Source: an uncultured Bacilli bacterium (GTDB lineage: Bacteria; Bacillota_I; Bacilli_A; RF39; UBA660). From it: a DNA stretch of 64,000 nt. Below, one piece after another: positions 28,006-37,168 of this stretch. How positions within the stretch are numbered: position 1 is the stretch's first letter; every line of letters begins with the position of its first letter. A program made the position numbers and the translations under genes. Where the stretch lies: contig CASPWD010000001.1 in NCBI GenBank assembly GCA_949425635.1, forward strand, positions 310,001 to 374,000, given 5' to 3'. Under the pieces are notes generated by a model. That model searched no databases, was not told where the DNA came from, and saw only the letters and a list, made by a program, of their open reading frames with translations.

Positions 28006-28038
28006 TATTCTAGAATAGAATAAAAGGGTGTGTAATTT

Positions 28039-30387
28039 ATGGACGATAAATTAAAAGTATTTTGGAATTTAGATGTATTAGTAAAAATGTGTCGTTCTAA
28101 AAGCGATGGTCCATCACTACGCATCGAAGAAACAGAAATAGAAGAGAAAATAAATTCATATACTCAGGAAATAGATGAGATAAAGACAATTTCAGAAGAT
28201 GACATATATGACACAAGTGCTGAAATGGCCGATAGAAATATTGAAATTATTACAAAAAGACAACTTCAAAAGTTAAAAAATGATTTAAAAGACAAAAATA
28301 AAGAATTAAACAATTTAAAAGAAAAAGAAGCTAATCTATATGAACAATCTGCTCTATTAAGAGATAATAAAAATAGTCAAGAAAAATATATAGTAAGCAT
28401 GCAAGAAAGAATTAGTGAAACAATTAATTCTGAAATAATTGATAGATATAATTCTTTAATTGCAGAAACGAGTGAAAAAGTATCATTACTAAAAGAAGAA
28501 CTTGAAGAGCAAAACACATCATATAATGATATTCAACAAAGTATATTAATTCTATCTGAAGAAATAGCATCTATAGAAAATCAAATAGATAAAAAGAAAA
28601 AACTACTAGCTGAAACCCAAGCAAACCTTGAAAATAAAGACAATTATGTTGATAAAACTAAAAAAGATAAAAATAATAAACGCATTGTTGATTTGGAAAG
28701 TAAAATTCAAAAACTAAATAATCGCTTAGGTGCATTAAGAAATGATCCTAAATATCTTGAGACTAAAATCAAAGATGTTATTAACAATAAAGAAAATATT
28801 TCTGAAGCAAAAAAATATTTAGTAAATTTAGTAAATCAAGTAATTGAAGTTCCATATATAAATGTTGCAGCTGACAATAATTTAGAAGAAGAATTATTAA
28901 GAGCAACTCAAGCTAGAGATTCTTTTGCAAATGAAATAGATCAAAAAAGCTATAATATCTTAGAAGCCAATACTCCTGAAAAAGTTCGTATAGACTTTCT
29001 TGCCAAACGTATTATAAAATGGCAAGAAGAGTTAGAGGACTTAAGAGCGAAAATAGAATTAGTAGATAAAGACAAACAATTTGACTACGAGAAGAAAAAT
29101 ATTCTTTTAAGCAATATGATTAGAGAAATGAAAAGCGATTTAAAAGAATATGAACGTGCTTATGAAGAAGCTCCTGATATCAATATTGGTGCTAAAGCTA
29201 GTCTAAAAGCAGCATTAGACGAGAAGAAAGAAGACATCATTGAAGCAGAAAAAATTGCAACAGCATTTAAAAAGGATGAAGCAGAAGATATCTCAGCTGC
29301 TACAAGAACATTAAAATATGAATGTGAACAATTACACAGTAATATTTATCATGCTGAGCAAGAGATTGCTAGTATAAAAAATCGTCTTATGTCTAAAAAA
29401 TCAGGACTTATTGACATTACAACAAAGAATAAAGATAAAGATACTCTTAAAGAACTAGCACAAATCGTAATAGATATAAAACATCGTCGCGGTTTCCCAG
29501 AAACTCCTGTTGAAATAGTACAAAGATTAGAAGAAGAGCTTCAAATAAGTTTAATTGAAGACATTAACATAAATATAGTAAATCAGTCTTCTAAACTAGA
29601 ACCAAAAGATTATGAAAAATACTTATCACCTGAAGAAGATGAAATAGTAGAAGAAGTAGTAATATCAGATCCTGAAGAACCTATTTATGAAAGAAGAGGA
29701 ATTCGAGTAGTAGATGAAGCAGAAATTACTATTCCAGAAAACATAAATGTTGAAATTGAGGAAAGCCAAGCTTCAAAAGAACTACAGGAAGCAATAAAAG
29801 AAGTAACTAGTAATGAAGAAGCTGATGAATCAGAAGAACAATCAATTATTGAAAAGCAGCCAGAAGAAATAGTCGAAGATACATTAGAAGATGACACAGA
29901 CAAATTAGAAATGCCAGAAAAAAAAGAAGAATCGAATATTAGTGAAATAACTGACGAAATAGAAGAAAAACATCTTGAGCAAAGCGAAGATAATCAAGAA
30001 GTTCAACAAAACGAAGTGACTTTAACTTCTGAAATAACAGAAGAACCTATTAATGAGGAAGTTAACTTAATCGAAGAAGAAAATATAAAAGAAGCAGAAG
30101 AAAAAAATGAACAAGTTTCTGAAGTAAAAGAAGAAATTATGGAATCAACTGATGATATTCCTGTAGAAGAGATACAAGAAGAAGCTTTAGATATTAGTAG
30201 TATCATAGATGAAGTAAAAAACGACCAACCAGAAGCCGTAATTACAGAAGATGCCGATTTATCAATTAACTCAATCTTTAGTAATCAAAAAAATAGCACA
30301 GATGGTTCAAATAATGATAATATAGTATCAAGTGAAAACCTAGCCAATGAGTTAGACGAATACTTAAATAATTTAGATAATAACTAA
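28039..30387 (+). CDS. Large cytoplasmic coiled-coil protein with an acidic C-terminal region
   Basis: I do not recognise a named family. The 782-residue protein has no signal peptide or membrane segment. Residues about 30-500 are dominated by heptad-like charged coiled coils rich in Lys, Glu and Leu. Residues about 540-760 are strongly acidic and low complexity, with many EE pairs, and look disordered. The end (LANELDEYLNNLDNN) could be a short peptide motif. It may be a scaffold or cytoskeletal-like protein, but that is inferred only from shape. It has its own promoter. A small beta protein gene follows after 22 bases and is probably cotranscribed. Confidence 0.8.
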   Translation: MDDKLKVFWNLDVLVKMCRSKSDGPSLRIEETEIEEKINSYTQEIDEIKTISEDDIYDTSAEMADRNIEIITKRQLQKLKNDLKDKNKELNNLKEKEANLYEQSALLRDNKNSQEKYIVSMQERISETINSEIIDRYNSLIAETSEKVSLLKEELEEQNTSYNDIQQSILILSEEIASIENQIDKKKKLLAETQANLENKDNYVDKTKKDKNNKRIVDLESKIQKLNNRLGALRNDPKYLETKIKDVINNKENISEAKKYLVNLVNQVIEVPYINVAADNNLEEELLRATQARDSFANEIDQKSYNILEANTPEKVRIDFLAKRIIKWQEELEDLRAKIELVDKDKQFDYEKKNILLSNMIREMKSDLKEYERAYEEAPDINIGAKASLKAALDEKKEDIIEAEKIATAFKKDEAEDISAATRTLKYECEQLHSNIYHAEQEIASIKNRLMSKKSGLIDITTKNKDKDTLKELAQIVIDIKHRRGFPETPVEIVQRLEEELQISLIEDININIVNQSSKLEPKDYEKYLSPEEDEIVEEVVISDPEEPIYERRGIRVVDEAEITIPENINVEIEESQASKELQEAIKEVTSNEEADESEEQSIIEKQPEEIVEDTLEDDTDKLEMPEKKEESNISEITDEIEEKHLEQSEDNQEVQQNEVTLTSEITEEPINEEVNLIEEENIKEAEEKNEQVSEVKEEIMESTDDIPVEEIQEEALDISSIIDEVKNDQPEAVITEDADLSINSIFSNQKNSTDGSNNDNIVSSENLANELDEYLNNLDNN

Positions 30388-30409
30388 GTTTAAGATAGGA
30401 GACGATAAA

Positions 30410-30655
30410 ATGAGTCTAAGAACAAATACTATAATAAGTTTAGAAAATAATGAAAAATATGTAGTTTTAAATGAAACAATGTATGGTGGCGTAAAATACT
30501 TCCTAGTAATGGGTGTAGACGATAATAAAGACATTATTCCAACAAATGTTGCTATCGTAGAAGAAATCATTGATGGTGCAGATACATATGTTGATCGTGT
30601 AAAAGATCCTGAATTAATAATAATTTTAACAAGAATCTTAAAATCACAAATTTAA
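30410..30655 (+). CDS. Small DUF1292-like protein
   Basis: This 81-residue protein has a beta-rich pattern (NTIISLENNEKYVVLNETMYGGVKYFLVMG) that resembles the small DUF1292 family (YrzB type) of Bacillota, whose function is unknown. The resemblance is by strand pattern and is tentative. It begins with AGGAGACGATAAA before the ATG, 22 bases after the coiled-coil gene, and is followed by a terminator, so it closes that operon. Confidence 0.6.
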   Translation: MSLRTNTIISLENNEKYVVLNETMYGGVKYFLVMGVDDNKDIIPTNVAIVEEIIDGADTYVDRVKDPELIIILTRILKSQI

Positions 30656-30677
30656 GTAGGCAAACGCCTGCTTTTTT
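30655..30677 (+). terminator. Terminator after the DUF1292-like gene
   Basis: AGTAGGC (30655-30661) pairs with GCCTGCT (30666-30672) with one G-U and an AAAC loop, followed by T residues. Confidence 0.85.
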
Positions 30678-30685
30678 CTTTTCAA

Positions 30686-30714
30686 TTGACAATTAACTCT
30701 CAATATAGTAGTAT
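30686..30714 (+). promoter_or_regulatory. Promoter of the membrane protein gene at 30738
   Basis: A perfect TTGACA (30686-30691) is 17 bases ahead of TAGTAT (30709-30714). Confidence 0.7.
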
Positions 30715-30737
30715 AGCAAGCAAAAGGAGAATGACTC

Positions 30738-31583
30738 ATGAACTTAATGACTTTAGTACTTCAAATAGTTTTAACAATACCTTTGACAATAATTCTAAAC
30801 TACTTTAGTAGCAAAGAAAATCGTCGTCTTAACCAACTAATAATACCTTCTATTTACATAATAATAGTCGCTGCCTTATTACCAATTGTTAAAGAAAACA
30901 TCTTTCTAATAGTTATTTTCGAAATATTCATCAGAAACTTCTACATAACTAATATTACAAATCGTGATACAGAGATATCAAACACAATGTTTATTATAGA
31001 GAACTTACTAAGTATTACGCTAAGTTTATTCACGTATAACTATTTTATTGGTGCAGTTGATAGTGTTATCCCAAATCCAGAAGATATCAAGCCTTTTATT
31101 TGGTTCTTAATAATTCTCTACATTTCTTCATTATATAAAATGTCTACAAAAGATAAAACTAAAGTTATAAAAGATAAATCTAGTGTCAGAAAAAAAGAAC
31201 AAGTTATAATGCAATATGCGAAATTCAAAAACATTTACTCAAATATTGTAAAAAGTAAGAACCAAATAATCAACAATCTTACATATGCTATTATGATTTA
31301 TAACAATTATAAAAATCCTAAAATATATCGTGACATAAATACATATATTGGAGCTGTAACTAAAAAAGAAACGGCTTATGGAATAATGCAAGTAAAATCA
31401 TATACACGTTTATCTGATGAAGAAAGCATAAAATTAACGATTGAAGAATTTGAAAAAACATTAAAAAATACAAAATTAACTGAAACAAGCCAACTAGAAA
31501 AACTTCTAAAAAATTATAAGCAAGAAGAACAGACAGAAATTTTATCTATTTACGACACAATCATCGAATTTAGTAAAAAATAA
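30738..31583 (+). CDS. Membrane protein of unknown function
   Basis: The 281-residue protein has about four membrane segments in its first 140 residues (near 4-22, 36-52, 52-72 and 120-137, with a further hydrophobic stretch near 85-105), then a basic hydrophilic C-terminal domain. The latter contains KKETAYGIMQVKS near 210-222, which recalls the GLMQV region of lytic transglycosylases; without the rest of that fold being visible this is weak. It stands alone between a strong promoter and a terminator. No function is assigned. Confidence 0.7.
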   Translation: MNLMTLVLQIVLTIPLTIILNYFSSKENRRLNQLIIPSIYIIIVAALLPIVKENIFLIVIFEIFIRNFYITNITNRDTEISNTMFIIENLLSITLSLFTYNYFIGAVDSVIPNPEDIKPFIWFLIILYISSLYKMSTKDKTKVIKDKSSVRKKEQVIMQYAKFKNIYSNIVKSKNQIINNLTYAIMIYNNYKNPKIYRDINTYIGAVTKKETAYGIMQVKSYTRLSDEESIKLTIEEFEKTLKNTKLTETSQLEKLLKNYKQEEQTEILSIYDTIIEFSKK

Positions 31584-31590
31584 ACACTTT

Positions 31591-31630
31591 AAAATGTACA
31601 AACATACACGAAGTATTTTGTACATTTTTT
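31591..31630 (+). terminator. Terminator after the membrane protein gene
   Basis: AAAATGTACAAA (31591-31602) is the exact complement of 31617-31628, followed by T residues. Confidence 0.82.
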
Positions 31631-31632
31631 AT

Positions 31633-31661
31633 TTGATAAATAGATCTTTATATGGTACAAT
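31633..31661 (+). promoter_or_regulatory. Promoter of the pheST T-box transcript
   Basis: TTGATA (31633-31638), 17-base spacer, TACAAT (31656-31661) with TGG as an extended -10. Confidence 0.65.
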
Positions 31662-31667
31662 ACATCT

Positions 31668-31890
31668 TAGAAAAACGTTGAAAGCGAACTAAGTAATTAT
31701 ATTTACTTCTTCATTTAGAGATTAAATGTCACCGGCTGAAAGCATTTAAAGATAAGAAATATAATGAAATTCATCGTTGGAGTTTGACCCGCAATTAGAT
31801 GCGTTATATCTATATTAAAGAGCTAGATTTCTAGAATTAGGGTGGTACCGCGGAATATATAATTTCGTCCCTTGGTTTTAGATTTTTTTT
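31668..31890 (+). promoter_or_regulatory. T-box riboswitch controlling pheST
   Basis: The conserved T-box sequence AATTAGGGTGGTACCGCGG lies at 31835-31853 and the complementary TTTCGTCCC and T run follow at about 31863-31890, giving the antiterminator/terminator switch. The upstream region 31670-31800 forms the long Stem I. A TTC (31770-31772) in the AAATTCATC stretch is the likely specifier codon, matching tRNA-Phe and the downstream genes. Uncharged tRNA-Phe should stabilise the antiterminator and allow transcription of pheS-pheT. Confidence 0.92.
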
Positions 31891-31905
31891 AATGGAGGTA
31901 AAAAT

Positions 31906-32949
31906 ATGAAAGAAAAAGTAGAAAATCTAATACTTGAAGTAGAAAATCGACTAAATGAAACGACTAACCTTAAAGAAGTAAATGATATTAAAGTAGAATA
32001 TCTTGGTAAAAAAGGTCCAGTTAATGAACTTACTTCTCATATGAAAGAACTTAGTGTTGAAGAAAAAAAAGAATTTGGTAAATTACTAAATGAATTAAAA
32101 AATACACTAACTTCAAAAATTGATGAAAAAATAAAATACTATGAAACAGAAGAGCTAAACAAAAAACTTGCGAGTGAAAAAATTGATGTAACACTACCAG
32201 CAACGAAAATACCTGTTGGAGCTCCTAACATTCTTGAAAAAATTGTTGAAGAAGTAGAGGAAGTCTTTATGTCTATGGGATATGATGTAGTAGACGGACC
32301 AGAAGTAGAAGAAGACCGATATAATTTTGAACTTCTTAATATTCCAAAGGGTCATCCAGCACGTGATGCTCAAGATACTTTCTATATTGAAGATGAGAAA
32401 ATATTATTACGTAGTCAAACTTCACCAGTTCAAGTTAGAACAATGCTTGCTACAGGTGGTAAAGAACCAGTTAGAATGATTTGTCCTGGCAAAACATATC
32501 GCCGTGATGCAGATGATGCAACTCATTCACATCAATTCATGCAAATTGAAGGCCTTTTAGTAGATAAAGATATTAAGTTATCTGACTTAAAAGGAACATT
32601 CGAAATAATGGCTAAAAAACTATTTGGAGAAGATTGTGTTGCTAGACTTCGTCCAAGTTACTATCAGTTTACTGAACCATCAGTAGAAATGGATATCTCT
32701 TGTTTTGCTTGCCATGGTGAAGGATGTCCTTTGTGTAAAAATACTGGTTGGATAACAGTGAGTGGAGCAGGTATGGTTCATCCAAACGTTCTACGTAATG
32801 GTGGATATGATCCAGAAGTATGGTCAGGTTTTGCATTTGGTTTCGGAGCAGAACGTTTAGCAATGCTTAAGTATGGTATCAATGATATCAGAACATTCTA
32901 CCAAACAGATTTAAGAGAATCTACAAATTTCGATAGAAAGGAAGCGTAA
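31906..32949 (+). CDS. pheS: Phenylalanyl-tRNA synthetase alpha subunit
   Basis: PheS holds the class II catalytic core that attaches Phe to tRNA-Phe as an alpha2beta2 enzyme. The 347 residues are standard. The N-terminal coiled coil (1-90) binds tRNA. Motif 2 region and TSPVQVRTM (about 170), the CFACHGEGCPLC stretch near 265 and the motif 3 GFGAERLAMLKYG near 320 are intact. It lies behind the T-box riboswitch with a GGAGG site, and pheT starts four bases after its stop. Confidence 0.97.
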   Translation: MKEKVENLILEVENRLNETTNLKEVNDIKVEYLGKKGPVNELTSHMKELSVEEKKEFGKLLNELKNTLTSKIDEKIKYYETEELNKKLASEKIDVTLPATKIPVGAPNILEKIVEEVEEVFMSMGYDVVDGPEVEEDRYNFELLNIPKGHPARDAQDTFYIEDEKILLRSQTSPVQVRTMLATGGKEPVRMICPGKTYRRDADDATHSHQFMQIEGLLVDKDIKLSDLKGTFEIMAKKLFGEDCVARLRPSYYQFTEPSVEMDISCFACHGEGCPLCKNTGWITVSGAGMVHPNVLRNGGYDPEVWSGFAFGFGAERLAMLKYGINDIRTFYQTDLRESTNFDRKEA

Positions 32950-32953
32950 GTAT

Positions 32954-35320
32954 ATGATAAGTTTAAATTGGGTTAAAGATTACGTTGATATAGAAAATGA
33001 AGACTTGCGTGAACTTGCAGTGAAAGTTACAAAAGCTGGTGTTAACGTTGAAAAAGTAATAAATAGTCATATCGATAACTTAGTAATTGGTGAAGTATTA
33101 GAATGTGTAGATCATCCAGATAGTGATCATTTACATATTTGTCAGGTAAATGTTGGAGAATCTACTACTCAAATCGTATGTGGAGCACCAAATGTTAAAG
33201 CAGGTATCAAAGTACTTGTAGCACTACCTGGTTGTGTACTTCCTGGAGATTTTGAAATCAAAGCAGGAAAAATTCGTGGTCAAGAATCTAATGGTATGAT
33301 TTGTGCTTTATTTGAACTAGGTGTTGAAGAAAAAACAGAAGAAACATATGCTAAAGGAATAGAGGTTCTAGAAACAGATTTAGAGCCTGGTACAGACGCC
33401 AACATCTATTTAGGTACAGATGATACTCTATATGAATTAGACGTTCATAAACACCGTAATAACGATTGCTATTATCATATTGGATTCGCTTATGAAATAG
33501 CGAGTATTCTAGGAAAGAAAGTTACTTTACCAGAATCCAATCACAAAGAAATAGAAGACGATGTTAATAATCATATCACATTAAAAGTAGAGACGACTGC
33601 ATGTCCATACTATACAGCTAAAATGGTAACAGGAGTGGAAATAAAAGAATCTCCAGAATTTATCAAGAAAAGACTTATTGCAGCAGGAATGCGCCCAATA
33701 AACAATGTAGTAGATATTTCAAACTATGTAATGCTTGAATATGGTCAACCTCTTCATTTCTTTGACAAAAACAAATTAGGAGATAATATCTTAGTTCGCC
33801 AAGCCAATGAAAATGAGAGTATAATAACTCTAGATGGTCAAAAAAGAGACCTTCTAACAAGTGATATCGTAATTACAGATGGAACTAAACCAGTATGTAT
33901 CGCTGGTGTAATGGGGGGCGAAAACACAGATGTTGATGACAATACAAAAGACATCTTAATAGAAAGTGCTATCTTTGATGCAGTAAGCATTAGATACACT
34001 TCATCTCGTTTAGATTTACGTAGTGAAGCATCAATTAGATATGGCAAAGGATTATCATTCGAATACACAGATGCTGCGCTAGAAAGAGCTTGTTATTTAC
34101 TTGAAAAATATGCGAACGCTACAGTTTTAAGTGGTATTGCTTCACACGATAAAATAGATAAGACAGAAAAAAAAGTTAAATTCAAAACAAAAGAAGTATC
34201 AACTTTATTAGGTCTTGAACTAACTGACAAAGATGTAGAAACAGAACTAGATCGTTTAATGTTTGATTACAAACTAGATAAAGATACATTCACAGTAACG
34301 ATTCCTCGTCGTCGTTTAGATATTGATCCAAACGTAAATGACATTGCAGAAGAAATTGGTCGTTTATATGGTTACGAAAATCTAACATCAACATTACCAA
34401 GCATACCTACACGTCGTGGTGTTTACGTTGGAGATGTTGGGATAAGAAAACAAATTTCAAAAAGACTTAGAGCTTTAGGACTAAACGAAACTAAAAACTA
34501 TACATTAACAAGTCCTGAAATGGCTTCAAAATTCAGATATGAAGAGAAAGAACAAATAACATTGCCTAATCCAATGAGCAATGACAAATCAGTAATAAGA
34601 ACATCTATCTTACCTTCATTAATTAACATCTACGAATACAATAAAGCACGTAACATAAAAGACGTAAAATTATATGAAATATCTAAAACATATGATGCAA
34701 ATTATAATGAGGATACAAAAGTAGCTATTCTTATGAAAGGCAATTACTTAGAAAATACATGGAAACACGAAATAGTAAAATGTGATTTCTATACATTAAA
34801 AGGAATCATCGAAAATTTACTAGATTACTTAGGATTTAAAAATAGATATACATTCGTAGCAGCTGAACTTCCAGAAATGCATCCTGGTATATGTGCAAAA
34901 ATATTACTAGATCGAAAAGAGATTGGACTAATCGGACGTGTTCATCCTTCATATAAAAAAGATGAAATATATGTTGCAGAAGTTTCTATGACTGCTTTAT
35001 ATGAATCTAAAATTAAACCTTTAAAATTCAAAGAAGCTTCTAAATATCCAGAAATAACTAAAGATTTAGCATTCGTTGTAGAAAATGATGTTGAAAGTGA
35101 AGTTATAAAAAATCAAATCAAAAAATCTGGTGGAAGACTCCTTGATAGTATTGATATCTTTGATATTTATGAAAATATTGAAGATGGTAAAAAATCTATT
35201 GCTTATAAATTAGTATTTAAAGACCCAAGTAGAACTTTATCTGATGAAGAAGTAATGGAAGTATTTAATAAAATTATTACAGAAGTTGAAGCTAAGACTA
35301 GTGCAAAACTAAGAAGCTAA
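32954..35320 (+). CDS. pheT: Phenylalanyl-tRNA synthetase beta subunit
   Basis: PheT binds tRNA and edits mischarged Tyr-tRNA-Phe. The 788 residues show the N-terminal EMAP-like tRNA-binding domain (about 40-150, HPDSDHLHICQVNVG), the B3/B4 editing region with MRPINNVVDISNYVMLEYGQPLH in parts, the B5 domain, and the C-terminal anticodon-binding fold with YPEITKDLAFVVE and FDIYENIEDGKKSIAYKL. Length is near the Bacillus protein (804). It is cotranscribed with pheS and followed by a terminator. Confidence 0.97.
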   Translation: MISLNWVKDYVDIENEDLRELAVKVTKAGVNVEKVINSHIDNLVIGEVLECVDHPDSDHLHICQVNVGESTTQIVCGAPNVKAGIKVLVALPGCVLPGDFEIKAGKIRGQESNGMICALFELGVEEKTEETYAKGIEVLETDLEPGTDANIYLGTDDTLYELDVHKHRNNDCYYHIGFAYEIASILGKKVTLPESNHKEIEDDVNNHITLKVETTACPYYTAKMVTGVEIKESPEFIKKRLIAAGMRPINNVVDISNYVMLEYGQPLHFFDKNKLGDNILVRQANENESIITLDGQKRDLLTSDIVITDGTKPVCIAGVMGGENTDVDDNTKDILIESAIFDAVSIRYTSSRLDLRSEASIRYGKGLSFEYTDAALERACYLLEKYANATVLSGIASHDKIDKTEKKVKFKTKEVSTLLGLELTDKDVETELDRLMFDYKLDKDTFTVTIPRRRLDIDPNVNDIAEEIGRLYGYENLTSTLPSIPTRRGVYVGDVGIRKQISKRLRALGLNETKNYTLTSPEMASKFRYEEKEQITLPNPMSNDKSVIRTSILPSLINIYEYNKARNIKDVKLYEISKTYDANYNEDTKVAILMKGNYLENTWKHEIVKCDFYTLKGIIENLLDYLGFKNRYTFVAAELPEMHPGICAKILLDRKEIGLIGRVHPSYKKDEIYVAEVSMTALYESKIKPLKFKEASKYPEITKDLAFVVENDVESEVIKNQIKKSGGRLLDSIDIFDIYENIEDGKKSIAYKLVFKDPSRTLSDEEVMEVFNKIITEVEAKTSAKLRS

Positions 35321-35330
35321 AAACTTTTAC

Positions 35331-35362
35331 AGGCCATTGACAAAAATCAATGGTCTTTTATT
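35331..35362 (+). terminator. Terminator of pheST
   Basis: GGCCATTGA (35332-35340) pairs with TCAATGGTC (35347-35355) with one G-U, followed by TTTTATTAT. Confidence 0.82.
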
Positions 35363-35431
35363 ATAAAAAAATATTAATTCATGATATATTTTATATAAGA
35401 TAATATTTTATAGGGTGAGAGGAACGATAAT

Positions 35432-37015
35432 ATGAAAAAAACAGAAAATAAAAAAAAGAATATAATATTATTCTTTATAAAAATGATTCTTTTATTTGTT
35501 GTCTTTGATATTATATTAAATAACATAACACCATTGTTTATTAGTGTAATATTACAAGGTAAATATGGGAATCAAGTAATTGTTGAAGCATGTGCTGCCT
35601 TTTTAGTTTTATTAATAATTATTCTTTTCAAAAATACTTATATCTTTAATGAAAAAAAAGACAACTTTTTCAAATCGCTAGGTGTCGGAGCTTTCATGCT
35701 CGTCTTATCAATTCTTATATTAATAGTTAATCTAACTTCGTCAGGTACGTTTGCAATAGCAGACATTTTATCATTAGCTATATTTTGTTTTCTAATAGGA
35801 ATATTTGAAGAATTTCTATGTCGCGGATGGATACAAAATGAATTTATCGAAAGATTTGCTAAAAATAGAAAAGAAGTTATTTTATCTATTATTTTATCTT
35901 CATTAATATTTGGTGGAATGCATATTACTAATATATGGCTAGGTGGTCAAGGAGTATTAGAAACAATAGCTCAAATTATTCAAGCTACTGGATTAGGTAT
36001 CCTTTTAGGATCTGTATATTACAGAACTAAAAATATCTGGGCTTCTGTTTTCTTGCATGGTTTTTGGGACTTTGCTGTCTTCTTAGGACAAGTCAATATA
36101 ATAAAAGATTGTACAACAGTTAATACAAGTACCCAATATTTACTTTATACATTAGCCAGTTCTATTTTACTAACCGTAGTTTATATCTTAATTTCAATGT
36201 ATATTTTAAGAAAAAGTAAAACTAATAAAATAATTGAGGAATATTCCGAAGAAGAAATACAAAAATCTGAGAAAAATAAAAATCGTCTTATTTGGGCTAT
36301 AGTAATCGTCTATTTAGCAATAAATAACTTACCAATTCAAGAAGCAGATGAAGTGTGCTATGAATATGGAACAATAGGAATAAATTATAACGAAATAACT
36401 TATCCAGATTATGATAAATATATTATTAATGAAGAAAATCTAAATTTAGAGATTTCAATAAATTCAAATAACAACTTATTAATTAAAGATTTGAAAAATA
36501 ATAAAGAAGCAATTCTAGAAGATAAATATATTGATTATATGATGATTATTAAGAACAACAATAAATATACAATATTACTTAGAGGACTAAATGAATATCA
36601 AAATGATACTATCATTTATTATAGTGATTTTATAAATTTAACAGACCTAGTTACAAGTTATCCAGAAGACTATTTAAATTTAATAATAAAATCTATTATT
36701 ACCATAGATAAAGCTCCTACAACATCAAGACTTGGTTATATTACATCTCTTGATAATAATGTAAAATATCCATTTGTTGAAACATCATCAGATAAATTTA
36801 TTTATTATGAATCAGACCTATATATTCTAGATAGAGACTACATAGAAGAACCTCCTCAAGACAATATTAATCAAAATGAGCCAAATCAAGAAGAAATTAA
36901 TAAAGAGGATATTGATGAAGTTCCATTGCCTACTGAAGTAGAAATTCCTGAGTACCAAGAACAAACAGAAACTACTCAAGAAACAAATGAAAATAATACT
37001 AGAGAAGATAGTTAA
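35432..37015 (+). CDS. CPBP-family intramembrane protease with a C-terminal extracytoplasmic domain
   Basis: The first 270 residues form about eight membrane segments with the three CPBP (CAAX protease and bacteriocin-processing) motifs: FEEFLCRGW (Glu126, Glu127, Arg131), FGGMHITN (His164) and FLHGFWDF (His209, Asp213). Family members cleave membrane substrates or protect against bacteriocins; the substrate here is unknown. A further membrane segment near 290-305 leads to a domain of about 180 residues that is not part of typical CPBP proteins, ending in a Glu-, Gln- and Thr-rich tail. AGGGTGAGAGG precedes the start. The gene stands alone. Confidence 0.87.
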   Translation: MKKTENKKKNIILFFIKMILLFVVFDIILNNITPLFISVILQGKYGNQVIVEACAAFLVLLIIILFKNTYIFNEKKDNFFKSLGVGAFMLVLSILILIVNLTSSGTFAIADILSLAIFCFLIGIFEEFLCRGWIQNEFIERFAKNRKEVILSIILSSLIFGGMHITNIWLGGQGVLETIAQIIQATGLGILLGSVYYRTKNIWASVFLHGFWDFAVFLGQVNIIKDCTTVNTSTQYLLYTLASSILLTVVYILISMYILRKSKTNKIIEEYSEEEIQKSEKNKNRLIWAIVIVYLAINNLPIQEADEVCYEYGTIGINYNEITYPDYDKYIINEENLNLEISINSNNNLLIKDLKNNKEAILEDKYIDYMMIIKNNNKYTILLRGLNEYQNDTIIYYSDFINLTDLVTSYPEDYLNLIIKSIITIDKAPTTSRLGYITSLDNNVKYPFVETSSDKFIYYESDLYILDRDYIEEPPQDNINQNEPNQEEINKEDIDEVPLPTEVEIPEYQEQTETTQETNENNTREDS

Positions 37016-37030
37016 TGCTATCTTCTTTTA
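37003..37030 (+). terminator. Terminator of the CPBP gene
   Basis: AGAAGATAG (37003-37011) pairs perfectly with CTATCTTCT (37018-37026), then TTTATTT. The left arm lies in the last codons. Confidence 0.83.
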
Positions 37031-37125
37031 TTTAATTAAAATAAGCTTATTATAGAATTAAATATATTGAAATAAATAAATTAATCGCGAATTATAAAAC
37101 ATCTCTTAAAAGCCTTAAAAACATA

Positions 37126-37155
37126 TAAAAAAGACTTGAATTCAATTCAAGTCTT
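37126..37155 (-). terminator. Terminator of the minus-strand surface locus
   Basis: AAGACTTGAAT (37131-37141) and its exact complement (37145-37155) flank a three-base loop, and the minus strand then runs into five or more T residues. Confidence 0.88.
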
Positions 37156-37168
37156 AATTAATTATAAA

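Noticed and set aside
30738-31583. Lytic transglycosylase based on YGIMQV
   Set aside because: Only this short word matches. The catalytic Glu context and the rest of the fold are not visible, so it stays an unknown membrane protein.
31906-32949. The Cys cluster of PheS as a separate zinc-binding insertion
   Set aside because: CFACHGEGCPLC is a normal conserved feature of bacterial PheS.
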